Source of the DNA: a virus | Strand: one strand, 5' to 3' | Virus record (IMG/VR): IMGVR_UViG_3300025138_011172 | Location: 1-64,000 of that record | DNA: 64,000 nt | Part shown: piece after piece, positions 8,434 through 16,851 of the stretch | Layout of the letters: every line of letters starts with the position of its first letter | How positions within the stretch are numbered: the stretch's first letter is position 1 | Program-made: the position numbers and the translations under genes | Notes under the pieces: model-generated | The model's input: the letters and a program-made list of their open reading frames with translations, nothing else | The model's database searches: none | What the model was told of the DNA's origin: nothing

Positions 8434-8440
8434 TATTACG
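8408..8440 (+). promoter_or_regulatory. promoter embedded in the terminator (CTTGG ... TATATTACGG)
   Basis: CTTGG at 8408 lies exactly 20 bases before the position equivalent to TTCG in the consensus, giving TATATTAC at 8432-8439. Spacing and -7 box match the main promoter family here. It would drive the gene at 8461, so the terminator and new promoter share the same bases. Confidence 0.55.
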
Positions 8441-8460
8441 GTTACATTTAAAAAAAGTAT

Positions 8461-9342
8461 ATGGAAAAATATTCTATATTCCACCTTGAGGGTGGATTAG
8501 GAAAACACGTAGGAGCAACAGCAGTTGCTTTGTGTATAAAGAACAATCACCCTGATAGAAAACTTATAGTAGTTTGTGCCTATCCAGAAATATATTTAAA
8601 TCTAAAATTTGTAGATAGGGTTTATAGAATAGGAAATACTCCTTATTTTTATGATAATTACATAAAAGATAAAGATTCTCTTATTTTTAAACATGAGCCT
8701 TATTTTACTACAGAACACATTCATAAACAAATGCCTTTAATTGAAAATTGGTGTAGATTATATAATTTAGAATATAATGGAGAAATGCCTGAAATTAGAT
8801 TAAATAAAAGGCAACAACAATTTGGGGTTAGTAAATGGATGAGGGAAAAACCTATTATGGTTATCCAAACTAATGGTGGTCCTTTTGAAGAACAACCTTA
8901 TCCATATTCATGGACTAGAGATTTACCTTCAGAAAATGCTGTGGATATAGTAAATTATTTCAAAAATGATTATCATATATTTCAAATATGTAGAAATAAA
9001 TCCCAAATAATTCCAGATACAGAACCCGTAATAGAACCAATGTCTAATATGGAACTTTTTTGTTTACTAGGAATAAGTCAAAAACGTTTATTAATAGATT
9101 CATGTTTACAACATGCGGCTTATGCTTTTAATTTACCATCAACAGTAGCATGGGTTGGTACATCCCCTTCTATATTTGGATATTCACTCCATAATAATAT
9201 AACAGCAGACATTCCAGAGGGAGTAAAATTAATAGATAGTTATTTATTTGATTTTAATTTTACAGGAACTTTACATGAATGTCCTTTTATTAATGAACAA
9301 ATTTTTGATTCAAATGATTTTATTAACTCTTTAGAACAATAA
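8461..9342 (+). CDS. GT9-like (heptosyltransferase-fold) glycosyltransferase
   Basis: A 293-residue protein with a GT-B-like layout. An N-terminal EGGLGKHVGATAVAL resembles the first loop of GT9 enzymes, and the C-terminal LLIDSCLQHAAYAFNLPSTVAWVG resembles the GT9 nucleotide-binding region (D...HxAxA...P.vaxxG). It starts a new transcription unit after the fibre terminator and sits beside a sulfotransferase, so it may modify fibre or host surface sugars. GT9 membership is tentative; another GT-B enzyme is possible. Confidence 0.5.
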   Translation: MEKYSIFHLEGGLGKHVGATAVALCIKNNHPDRKLIVVCAYPEIYLNLKFVDRVYRIGNTPYFYDNYIKDKDSLIFKHEPYFTTEHIHKQMPLIENWCRLYNLEYNGEMPEIRLNKRQQQFGVSKWMREKPIMVIQTNGGPFEEQPYPYSWTRDLPSENAVDIVNYFKNDYHIFQICRNKSQIIPDTEPVIEPMSNMELFCLLGISQKRLLIDSCLQHAAYAFNLPSTVAWVGTSPSIFGYSLHNNITADIPEGVKLIDSYLFDFNFTGTLHECPFINEQIFDSNDFINSLEQ

Positions 9343-9346
9343 CAAT

Positions 9347-10162
9347 ATGAAAAACTTATATTTCCAATCATCATTACCCCGCGCAGGATCAACATTATTA
9401 CAAAATATAATGGGACAAAATCCTGATTTTTATGTAACACCCACATCAGGAGTTTTAGAACTAGTTTACGCAGCAAGATCTAATTATTCAGATTCACCTG
9501 AATTTAAAGCTCAAGATACAGAATTAATGAAAAAAGGATTTTTATCTTTTTGTACAGGTGGAATAAATAGTTATTTTGAAGCTATCACAGATAAAAAATA
9601 TGTTATAGATAAAAGTAGAGGATGGGGAGTTCACTATGATTTTTTAAATTCATTTTACCCAAATCCTAAAATTGTTTGCATGATTAGAGATCCTAGAGCT
9701 ATAATGGCTTCAATGGAGAAAAATTTTAGAAAAAATCAACATTTAGATTCTGGTATAGTTAACCATGCAGAAATGACGGGCACTACAACTGAAAAAAGAA
9801 TAGACAATTGGGCTGCAGGCCCACCAGTAGGACTTGCAATGGAAAGGTTGTATCAAATGGTAAAAGAAGGTATTAATGAAAAAATTTTATTTATTAAATT
9901 TGAAAACTTAACATCTAACCCTGAAAAAGAAATTAAAAGGGTTTATGATTTTTTAGAAGTACCACAGTTTAAACATGATTTTAATAATGTAAAACAAATT
10001 ACTAAAGAAGATGACGAAGTATATGGTATTTATGGAGACCATAACATTAAAAGTAAAATAGAACCTGTAAAAAAAGATTATAACCAGGTTTTAGGTACCC
10101 AAGCTGCAAATTGGGTTAAAAATCATTACAAATGGTTTTATGATACATTTAAATATTTTTAA
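9347..10162 (+). CDS. PAPS-dependent sulfotransferase family protein
   Basis: A 271-residue protein with both cofactor motifs of the sulfotransferase fold: an N-terminal 5'-phosphosulfate loop (SSLPRAGSTLLQNIM, about residues 6-20) and a 3'-phosphate motif (CMIRDPRAIMASM, about 118-130). The helical C-terminal half with FENLTSNPEKEIKRVYDFL is also typical. It would move sulfate from PAPS to a hydroxyl or amine on a glycan or protein. It begins four bases after the GT9-like gene, implying joint expression. A second, different sulfotransferase is encoded at 33115. Confidence 0.75.
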   Translation: MKNLYFQSSLPRAGSTLLQNIMGQNPDFYVTPTSGVLELVYAARSNYSDSPEFKAQDTELMKKGFLSFCTGGINSYFEAITDKKYVIDKSRGWGVHYDFLNSFYPNPKIVCMIRDPRAIMASMEKNFRKNQHLDSGIVNHAEMTGTTTEKRIDNWAAGPPVGLAMERLYQMVKEGINEKILFIKFENLTSNPEKEIKRVYDFLEVPQFKHDFNNVKQITKEDDEVYGIYGDHNIKSKIEPVKKDYNQVLGTQAANWVKNHYKWFYDTFKYF

Positions 10163-10182
10163 ATTTATTGTAAAATTAAAAA

Positions 10183-10332
10183 ATGTCTAATAAAAAAATG
10201 TCTAAAGGAGAAGTACTAAAAATATTAGAAGAAGTAAAAGAAAATGTTAATACTTGCTGCGCCATAACAATGGAACCAGATGAAGTATTAGATTTAATAG
10301 AAAAAATAGAAAAATTTATACAAGATGTTTGA
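10183..10332 (+). CDS. small acidic helical protein
   Basis: A 49-residue reading frame from ATG 10183 to TGA 10330-10332, overlapping the next start by eight bases. It is rich in E, K and I with a central TCCAITMEPDE, and probably forms two helices. Tight coupling to neighbours and typical codon use support it being real. Function unknown. Confidence 0.5.
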   Translation: MSNKKMSKGEVLKILEEVKENVNTCCAITMEPDEVLDLIEKIEKFIQDV

Positions 10333-10672
10333 ATACAACGCAACAACAGTAAGAGTAGTTGACGGCGATACAGTTGACGCTCTAGTAGATTTAGGATTTG
10401 ATACTTGGAAAAAAGTAAGAATTAGAATGCATGGTTTTAATGCTCCTGAATCTAGAACTAGAGATTTAGAAGAAAAAAAACGAGGTTTAGCTGCAAAAGC
10501 TAGACTAATTGAACTTTTAGACTCCATTGATAATAAATTTATCCTAAAATCTCATGGGGTAGGTAAATATGGAAGATGTTTAGGTGAAATAATGTTAAAT
10601 GATTCCTCCACAGCACAAGGCCAGTTAATAAAAGAAGGTCATGGTGTAGAATATTTTGGAGGTAAAAGATAA
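10325..10672 (+). CDS. staphylococcal-nuclease-like (SNase/thermonuclease) protein
   Basis: A 115-residue SNase-fold protein. It shows the diagnostic RVVDGDTVDALVDLGF near the start, then the catalytic arginine and glutamate region RIRMHGFNAPESRTRD (about 35-50) and the second catalytic arginine in KYGRCLGEIML (about 80-90). There is no signal peptide, so it probably acts in the cytoplasm on nucleic acid, for example in host DNA or RNA breakdown. SNase genes of this length are common in large phages. Confidence 0.8.
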   Translation: MFEYNATTVRVVDGDTVDALVDLGFDTWKKVRIRMHGFNAPESRTRDLEEKKRGLAAKARLIELLDSIDNKFILKSHGVGKYGRCLGEIMLNDSSTAQGQLIKEGHGVEYFGGKR

Positions 10673-10684
10673 AAAATAGAAATT

Positions 10685-10852
10685 ATGAATGGAATAAATT
10701 TATTAAAACGTATGCATCTCTTAAATGGTGATGTAATAGAGTTAAAATTAAGAATTAGTAAACTAGTAATATTAGATATTTTTATAAGCAAAAAAAGGTT
10801 TAAATTTTTAATATTTAATCTAGGTTTTGAAAGTGATAAAAAAAATAAATGA
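10685..10852 (+). CDS. small basic hydrophobic protein
   Basis: Fifty-five residues from ATG 10685 to TGA 10850-10852, overlapping the next ATG (10849) in an ATGA arrangement. Rich in L, I, F and K. No family recognised; the coupling to the phosphoribosyltransferase start is the main support. Confidence 0.45.
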   Translation: MNGINLLKRMHLLNGDVIELKLRISKLVILDIFISKKRFKFLIFNLGFESDKKNK

Positions 10853-11373
10853 AAGAGTTATTTAACCCTCGTGTTATAGATTTTGAAACAAAGATAATAG
10901 CTAAACAAATAACAGATCATCACAGAGATGATAAATCACCTATTGTATTTATATGTTTATTAAATGGGGGTTTTATGTTTTTTTCAGATTTAGTTAAAAA
11001 TTGTAATTTTGACTTTGAATGTGATTTTATGAGAGTAAAATCTTACATAGGAAAAAAGAAACAGGGAGATATAGAAATAACAAAAGATTTAGAAGTTTCA
11101 ATTAAGGGTAAAACTATATACATCGTAGATGATATATTTGATTCAGGTAATACAATGAAAGCAGTTGTAGAATATTTAAACCTTAAACATCCATCTAATA
11201 TAAATTTAGTTACATTAGCTAAAAGAAAAAATAATAAATGGATCCCCAAAAAACCAGAAGAAGTAAATACTTTTAGATATGGGTTTGAATTAGATAATGA
11301 ATGGGTAATAGGTTATGGGATGGATAATGATAATGGTCATTGCCGAAATTATAAAACAATTTATAAAATTTAG
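10849..11373 (+). CDS. hypoxanthine-guanine-type phosphoribosyltransferase
   Basis: A 174-residue type I PRTase. The PRPP-binding signature is IYIVDDIFDSGNTM (about residues 89-102), preceded by a PPi loop region (VFICLLNGGFMFFSDL) and followed by a hood segment with the ending typical of HPRT (FELDNEWVIGYGMD). It joins a purine-like base to PRPP to make the nucleotide. Next to FolE2 and in the same phage as QueD/QueE, it may recycle guanine or act on a deazapurine base, but that is inference. Confidence 0.8.
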   Translation: MKELFNPRVIDFETKIIAKQITDHHRDDKSPIVFICLLNGGFMFFSDLVKNCNFDFECDFMRVKSYIGKKKQGDIEITKDLEVSIKGKTIYIVDDIFDSGNTMKAVVEYLNLKHPSNINLVTLAKRKNNKWIPKKPEEVNTFRYGFELDNEWVIGYGMDNDNGHCRNYKTIYKI

Positions 11374-11405
11374 GTTGGAATTTATATTTTTTTTTATTAC
11401 ATTTA
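11374..11405 (+). promoter_or_regulatory. promoter upstream of folE2 (GTTGG ... TACATTTA)
   Basis: GTTGG at 11374 and TACATTTA at 11398-11405 fit the TTTGG/TATATTTA family with the same 20-base offset. The spacer is T-rich. It overlaps the end of the phosphoribosyltransferase gene and lies 25 bases before the folE2 ATG. Confidence 0.5.
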
Positions 11406-11430
11406 ATCACAAATTAACAATTAAACACAA

Positions 11431-12459
11431 ATGAAAGAAACTAAAAAGTTTACTAAAAAGTATGAATGGGTAGGTGATGTTAAATCCTACACTGAACCAC
11501 AAGACAATGAACATTCACTTAAATATAATGAACCAAATAGAGAATATGATTCAGAGTATAAACCTACTAAAAAAGACATAGAAACATTCCCAGATTTACA
11601 AAATGGTCCTTCATCATTAATTCAAGGTTCTCCTGTTGAAATCCAACAAGTAGGAATTCATAATTTTAGATTACCATTAAAATATAAAACAAGAGATAAT
11701 GGTATTAAAGAATTAGAAACTAAAGTAACAGGAACTGTATCACTTGAAGCTCATAAAAAAGGAATTAATATGTCTCGTATTATGAGATCATTTTATGAAT
11801 TTAAAAATGATACCTTTAGTATAGATAAATTAGAAACAGTACTATCAGCTTACCAGGAAAAACTAAATTCATTTGAATCTAAAATAGCACTTAAATTTTC
11901 ATATCCTATTATTCAACCATCATTAAGATCAGGCTTAGAAGGGTATCAATATTATGATGTTACATTAGAGGGTGATTTAAATAAACAGGGTGAACTAAAA
12001 AAGATTATACATTTTGACTTTGTATACTCCTCAGCATGCCCTTGTTCATATGAATTAGCAGAATTTGCAAGAAAATATAGGAATAAAGCAACAGTATCAC
12101 ATTCACAAAGATCAGTAACTAGAATATCTATTGAATTTGATGATATGGTTTGGATAGAAGATCTAAAAGAAATGTGTGATAAAGCATTACACACTGAAAC
12201 CCAAGTAATTGTTAAACGTGAAGATGAAATGGCATTTGCAGAATTAAATGGGTCTTATTTAAAATTTGTTGAAGATGCAGCTAGGCTATTATATGAGCAG
12301 TTAGTTAAAGATAAAAGAGTTAAAGATTTTAGGGTAATATGTTCTCATCAAGAATCATTACATTCGCATGATGCCGTTTCAGTAATACTAGCACCAAATA
12401 GTAATTTTAGTGGAGATGTTCCACATGAATTATGGTCAAGTTTAATACACATTTCATAA
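11431..12459 (+). CDS. folE2: GTP cyclohydrolase I type IB (FolE2)
   Basis: A 342-residue protein, slightly longer than typical FolE2. It opens the purine ring of GTP to make 7,8-dihydroneopterin triphosphate, the substrate of QueD. FolE2 features are VGIHNFRLPLKY in the first third, the metal/zinc region SSACPCSYELA with the later SHSQRS (about residues 195-225), and the C-terminal ICSHQESLHSHDAV. It is preceded by its own promoter. In this phage it most likely feeds deazaguanine synthesis rather than folate. Confidence 0.88.
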   Translation: MKETKKFTKKYEWVGDVKSYTEPQDNEHSLKYNEPNREYDSEYKPTKKDIETFPDLQNGPSSLIQGSPVEIQQVGIHNFRLPLKYKTRDNGIKELETKVTGTVSLEAHKKGINMSRIMRSFYEFKNDTFSIDKLETVLSAYQEKLNSFESKIALKFSYPIIQPSLRSGLEGYQYYDVTLEGDLNKQGELKKIIHFDFVYSSACPCSYELAEFARKYRNKATVSHSQRSVTRISIEFDDMVWIEDLKEMCDKALHTETQVIVKREDEMAFAELNGSYLKFVEDAARLLYEQLVKDKRVKDFRVICSHQESLHSHDAVSVILAPNSNFSGDVPHELWSSLIHIS

Positions 12460-12469
12460 AAAATAAAAA

Positions 12470-13093
12470 ATGGAAATATTTCAAATACCTAAGTATGACC
12501 CACAAACAGGAGAATTGAATCCTTATTACGCTGAATTAACAGGAAAAAATGATTTTAACCAATTAGAAATCCCCTTTGATTATAAAGGAGTTGATTTTGT
12601 TAATGAAGTAGAAGAATTTAATACAACATTTGGTAAACCTAATAATTATAAACCCACAATCCCAGAACAGAAAGAATGGCAATTCGTCTATGATTTCATT
12701 CTTGAAGAACTTGAAGAATACAAAGAAGCCTGTGAACGAGGAGATATCGTGGAAGTTTTGGATGCTTTGTGTGATATTGCTTATGTTTCCCTTGGGAACG
12801 GTACTATGTTACACGGCCTTAAGGATAAGATATGGCCAGCATATCAAGAAGTACAAGCATCAAATATGTCAAAAGCTTGTGAAACTAAGGAAGAAGCAAT
12901 ACAAACTGTCTCCAAAAGAGCTAAGGAACAGGGTGAGGAATGTCATTATGAAAAAGTAGGTAATTATTATGTAGTTTACAGATCACGAGATAAAAAAGTA
13001 ATGAAATCAATAAATTATTTTAAACCTGATTTAGTTCAATTTTTTACAGGGGATGAATTAGCAAGAATAAAATTTGATAATTTAGGAATATAA
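12470..13093 (+). CDS. MazG-like nucleotide pyrophosphohydrolase
   Basis: A 207-residue protein with an all-alpha NTP-PPase core. The helix LEELEEYKEACERGD, followed by VLDALCDIAYV, gives the ExxE ... ExxD-type metal-binding pattern of MazG-like enzymes. These cleave nucleoside triphosphates to monophosphates and PPi; phage versions can protect modified DNA from unwanted dNTPs or alter host signalling. A C-terminal extension (about 130-207) is not assigned. DNA from about 12660 to 12960 uses CTT, TTG and C-ending codons more than its surroundings, suggesting recombination. It ends one base into the polymerase start. Confidence 0.7.
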   Translation: MEIFQIPKYDPQTGELNPYYAELTGKNDFNQLEIPFDYKGVDFVNEVEEFNTTFGKPNNYKPTIPEQKEWQFVYDFILEELEEYKEACERGDIVEVLDALCDIAYVSLGNGTMLHGLKDKIWPAYQEVQASNMSKACETKEEAIQTVSKRAKEQGEECHYEKVGNYYVVYRSRDKKVMKSINYFKPDLVQFFTGDELARIKFDNLGI

Positions 13094-14772
13094 TGTATAA
13101 AAAAATATTTGCACAAAAAATAGGAAATAATAAACATAAAATTCATCTTTGGACAGATATAGGATATGAAAAAGTAGAATGGACAAACTATGCATATAAA
13201 GAATGTCCTGAAGCAGATGCTTCTCATATAGGTTTAAATGGAGAACCATTAAGAAAGACTAGTAAATGGAGTTCTGATAATTCAGGACTCCATTTTCATG
13301 ATATGAAAATTCACCAAAAATTTTTAATTGAAAAATATGGAACTAATGATGAACCTTCTACCACTCAAAAAGAATTATTTTTTGATATTGAAACAGAAAT
13401 GGGTGATGCTCTTACAGTTGAATATATTCAATCTGCACCAAAAAAAGTTACATCTATTGCATGGTATGACAAACAAGTAAATGAATGGGGTATATTAATT
13501 TTAGATACTAAAAATCAACTAAAACATAATAAATTTAAAAATAAAGAAATAACCCCCGTTAAATCAGAACAAGAGCTATTAGCTAAATTCCTAGAAAAAT
13601 TTAGAGAAATTGATCCTGATATTTTAGTAGGTTATAATAGTGATTATTTTGATATACCTTACCTATACTACAGGATGTGTAATGTATTAGGTGAAGATTG
13701 GGCTAGACATTTATCCCCAATTGGTTATGTAAGAGAAACACCTTGGTTTAAAGACCAATATATTCAAATAGCAGGAGTTGAATCTTTAGACTATATGCGT
13801 TTACATAAAAAATATAGCTGGGCAGATGAACCCAGTTGGAAATTAGATGCTATTGGTGAAAAGTATGCTGGTATGAATAAGATAGAGTATGAAGGTAATT
13901 TAGATACTTTATTTGAAACTGACATACAGAAGTTTATACAATATAACTTTGTTGATGTTGAAATATTAGTAAAATTAGATGAAAAATTAGAGTATTTAGC
14001 TTTAACTAAAAACTTATCTCATAAAGGTAAACATAACTATAGTGAAGTATATGCTAATACTAATACTCAAGATGGGGCTATTTCTGCATATTTGCTTAGC
14101 AAAAACATTATTCCACCAGCTAAAGATAAAGATGGTAAAGCAGAAAAAGGGTACGCTGGTGGGTACCTATTTTGCCCTAAAGCTGGGATATACAATTATA
14201 TGTTTGATGAAGATTTAACTTCACTATACCCGTCAATTATAATGTCTCTTAATATTGGTAAAGAAACATTAATGGCTAGAATTAAAACTACAGATGATAG
14301 AAATAATAGATTAGGGTTAGATGATTTAAAACTTAAAGACCCAAATGAAATTGTTACTATCTTAAAAGATAAAAAAAGAGCAGAACTTCCAATAAATAAA
14401 CTTGTAGAACATATTGAAAAAAATCAATGGACCATATCAGCAAATGGTACAATGTATGCTACAAATAGACAATCAGTACTATCTACAATATTGGCTAAAT
14501 GGTTTAGTGAAAGGGTATTTTACAAGGGTGAAATGAAAAAAGCATTTAAGTCCGGAAATAAAGAATTGGGTACTTCATTTCATATGAAACAATATACAAT
14601 GAAAATTTTATTAAATTCTCTTTATGGTGCAACTGCTCTTCCAAGTTTTAGATATGGTAATGTTCAATTATCAAAATCAATCACATTAAGTGGTCAACGA
14701 ATAATTCAAGAAAGTGCTTTAGCAGCTAATAGACATATGAATAAAGTAATAAAAAATGAAATAATGTTATAA
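13093..14772 (+). CDS. family B DNA polymerase, N-terminal fragment (exonuclease and motifs A, B)
   Basis: A 559-residue fragment of a T4 gp43-type replicative polymerase. Proofreading motifs are visible: Exo I (FFDIETEMG, about 97-104), Exo II (ILVGYNSDYFDIPYL) and Exo III (YNFVDVEILVKLD). Polymerase motif A is DEDLTSLYPSIIMS and motif B is MKILLNSLYGATALPSF. The frame then stops at 14770-14772, before the catalytic motif C, which is encoded in the third ORF downstream. The fragment must associate with that product to be active. It starts on the last base of the MazG-like stop. Confidence 0.9.
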   Translation: MYKKIFAQKIGNNKHKIHLWTDIGYEKVEWTNYAYKECPEADASHIGLNGEPLRKTSKWSSDNSGLHFHDMKIHQKFLIEKYGTNDEPSTTQKELFFDIETEMGDALTVEYIQSAPKKVTSIAWYDKQVNEWGILILDTKNQLKHNKFKNKEITPVKSEQELLAKFLEKFREIDPDILVGYNSDYFDIPYLYYRMCNVLGEDWARHLSPIGYVRETPWFKDQYIQIAGVESLDYMRLHKKYSWADEPSWKLDAIGEKYAGMNKIEYEGNLDTLFETDIQKFIQYNFVDVEILVKLDEKLEYLALTKNLSHKGKHNYSEVYANTNTQDGAISAYLLSKNIIPPAKDKDGKAEKGYAGGYLFCPKAGIYNYMFDEDLTSLYPSIIMSLNIGKETLMARIKTTDDRNNRLGLDDLKLKDPNEIVTILKDKKRAELPINKLVEHIEKNQWTISANGTMYATNRQSVLSTILAKWFSERVFYKGEMKKAFKSGNKELGTSFHMKQYTMKILLNSLYGATALPSFRYGNVQLSKSITLSGQRIIQESALAANRHMNKVIKNEIML

Positions 14773-14774
14773 TT

Positions 14775-15035
14775 ATGTTAAGTAAACAATCAATAAGAAA
14801 AGAACACACTATATTCCTAAACAGAGTAGAAATGTCAAAAGATGAAATTCTAGAAATTACAAAAGACTTTACAGAAAATGAAGAACTAACCTTTAGAAAA
14901 ATGCTAAAACAAGGTGGTATTTTTACAATCCGAGGTAATGAATATGAAATAAAAAGAACTGAGAATAAATATAGAAATAGTAAAGGTGAATATGAAGCAG
15001 CTGCTAAACCTCATAAAGACTCAGATTGGGAATGA
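14775..15035 (+). CDS. 86-residue ORF inside the split DNA polymerase
   Basis: This small charged ORF lies between polymerase motifs B and C. It begins two bases after the upstream stop and ends in an ATGA overlap with the third polymerase ORF. It has no recognisable homing-endonuclease motif (no GIY-YIG, LAGLIDADG or HNH). ATGTTA occurs at 14764-14769 and again at 14775-14780; removing one 11-base unit would join ORF 1 and this ORF in frame. It may therefore be an insert domain of the polymerase that has become a separate chain. Confidence 0.6.
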   Translation: MLSKQSIRKEHTIFLNRVEMSKDEILEITKDFTENEELTFRKMLKQGGIFTIRGNEYEIKRTENKYRNSKGEYEAAAKPHKDSDWE

Positions 15036-16018
15036 AACATTTAGAAGATACACCATGGTGGATTTGTGATCCTGAAGATACTAATTATTGTGCTTATGTA
15101 GATACAGATAGTAATTATTTTCATGCTGAACCTATACTAAGACATTTATATCCTGATTTTGATAAAATGTCTGAAATTGAAAGGGAAAGTAAATTAGAAA
15201 CAATTGCTTTAAAATACCAAGATATAATTACAGACCACTATGACATATTAGCAAAAAATACCTTTAATATACATAAATTTCCATGGTTTAAAGATAAAAA
15301 AAGAAACCATTGGCTAGAAATGAAAACTGAATGTATAATTAGAGCTTCGTATTTTAGGGCTACCCGAAGATATGCCCAATGGATTACTAAAGAAGATGGT
15401 ACACCAAAAGATACATTAGACATAAAAGGTTTAGAATTTAAAAAAGCAAATTTCCCCCCCATTTTAGGTAAATTTTTTCATAAAGCATTGGTAGATGTTC
15501 TAAAAGGAGCTGAACAAAAAGAAATTGATGGGAGAGTTAAAGAATTTAAAAATCAAATATTAGGTGGAGAAATATCTTTAACTGAACTAGGTAATCCAAC
15601 AGCTGTTAAGCAATTAAACAAACATGCAGGTAAACCTGCTAGAGCGGGTCAAATGTTTTCAACTCTTAATCATGTAGAAAATGCTAGGGGACATAAATTA
15701 GGAGCACCTGCTGCTATAAAAGCAGCTATTGCCTATAATGATCTAATTAGATTTTGGAAATTAAGTAATAAACACAGTTATATAACACAATCAGATAAAA
15801 TTAAGTGGATATATTTAAAACAAAATCCATATCAACTTGAACAAATTGCTTTTATAGAGTTTGATATGCCAGAAAAAATTCGTATATTCCTAGAAGAATA
15901 CGCAGACCGAGAAAAAGTATTTGAAAGTATATTAATGAATAAATTAGAGGGGTTTTATAGTGATCTGGGATGGACATTAAATTTAAACCCTTATATAAAC
16001 CAATTTTTTGAATTATGA
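15032..16018 (+). CDS. family B DNA polymerase, C-terminal fragment (motif C, thumb)
   Basis: A 328-residue fragment starting at ATG 15032, which overlaps the previous TGA; a TTG six bases earlier is possible but less likely. Near its start is motif C (CAYVDTDSNYF) with the two catalytic aspartates missing from the N-terminal fragment. Further on are KTECIIRASYFRATRRYAQWI, typical of the palm/KKRY region, and a helical thumb. The extreme C-terminus (NPYINQFFEL) is where T4-type polymerases bind the clamp. The clamp gene overlaps its last bases. Confidence 0.88.
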   Translation: MKHLEDTPWWICDPEDTNYCAYVDTDSNYFHAEPILRHLYPDFDKMSEIERESKLETIALKYQDIITDHYDILAKNTFNIHKFPWFKDKKRNHWLEMKTECIIRASYFRATRRYAQWITKEDGTPKDTLDIKGLEFKKANFPPILGKFFHKALVDVLKGAEQKEIDGRVKEFKNQILGGEISLTELGNPTAVKQLNKHAGKPARAGQMFSTLNHVENARGHKLGAPAAIKAAIAYNDLIRFWKLSNKHSYITQSDKIKWIYLKQNPYQLEQIAFIEFDMPEKIRIFLEEYADREKVFESILMNKLEGFYSDLGWTLNLNPYINQFFEL

Positions 16019-16752
16019 TAAGTAAATCAATTTTACAATCAATTATAAAAAAGTACCATTTAGGAGAAATTGAACAAGTTAAATGGGAAATAGAAGATAA
16101 TAAACTTGAAATTAATTTTGTTGCCCCAAGCAAAATAGTAATAGGTAAGGTAGAATGTACTGATTTCCCGCTAGAAGACGCTGATTTAGCCATATATAAT
16201 ACTAAAAAACTAGACACTTTAGTTGGGATTACTAGCGGAGATCTATTACTAGAATTAGAAAAACAAAATGAGTTATTATTAAAATTAAATATAAAAGATT
16301 TAAACTATAATTTATCATATGCATTATCAGATCCACTTTTAGTACCTAAGAGTGGTAAAGTTAATTCCCCTAATACATGGGAAATTGATTTACAACTAGA
16401 ACATGATGATGTTTTTAATATTTTAAAAGCAAAAAATGCATTATCTGAAATAGATAATATGATTATTACTACTACTCAAAATTTAGATGGGAAAGTAGTA
16501 TGTGAGTTTGTTTTTGGAGATGAAGCAGGCCATAATAATAAGGTAACATACCAAATTCAAGGTAATATTACTAAAGAAGATATGAAAATTAGATATAATT
16601 CTAATATGCTTAAAACTATATTAACTGCAAATAGGGATGCTGAAGATGGAATATTACAGGTTAGTAAAATGGGATTAATGAGATTAGAATTTAAAAATGA
16701 AACTATTACAAGTGAGTATTATATGGTTCCTCAAGAAGGAGGAGTTTATTAA
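16015..16752 (+). CDS. T4 gp45-like sliding clamp
   Basis: A 245-residue protein placed immediately after the polymerase and starting four bases before its stop. Its length, acidic pI, beta-rich two-domain pattern and position match T4 gp45-type DNA polymerase clamps, which form a trimeric ring that tethers the polymerase. The C-terminal motif EYYMVPQEGG is the sort of strand end seen in PCNA folds. Sequence identity to known clamps is low, so the call leans on synteny with polymerase, gp44 and gp62. Confidence 0.75.
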   Translation: MISKSILQSIIKKYHLGEIEQVKWEIEDNKLEINFVAPSKIVIGKVECTDFPLEDADLAIYNTKKLDTLVGITSGDLLLELEKQNELLLKLNIKDLNYNLSYALSDPLLVPKSGKVNSPNTWEIDLQLEHDDVFNILKAKNALSEIDNMIITTTQNLDGKVVCEFVFGDEAGHNNKVTYQIQGNITKEDMKIRYNSNMLKTILTANRDAEDGILQVSKMGLMRLEFKNETITSEYYMVPQEGGVY

Positions 16753-16800
16753 GAACTTATTTTGTATGTATGTATAACTGCAAACTTAGGATGCACAACC

Positions 16801-16828
16801 GGCTCACCAAAATGGGAGCTATTTTATT
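16801..16828 (+). terminator. probable terminator after the clamp gene
   Basis: GGCTC at 16801-16805 and CCA at 16807-16809 pair with TGG and GAGCT at 16813-16820, leaving one bulged A and a three-base loop, followed by ATTTTATT. The U-tract is interrupted, so efficiency may be modest. The 98-base gap between clamp and Hsp20 genes holds this hairpin and a TGTATGTATG repeat. Confidence 0.5.
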
Positions 16829-16851
16829 AACAAAACATAAATTTAAGAATT

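Noticed and set aside
12630-12959. Overlapping 109-residue frame inside the MazG-like gene
   Set aside because: It exists because the local codon-use patch has few stops in that frame; the MazG motif is in the other frame.
14775-15035. Homing endonuclease interrupting the polymerase
   Set aside because: The 86-residue product is too small and shows no GIY-YIG, LAGLIDADG, HNH or VSR motif.
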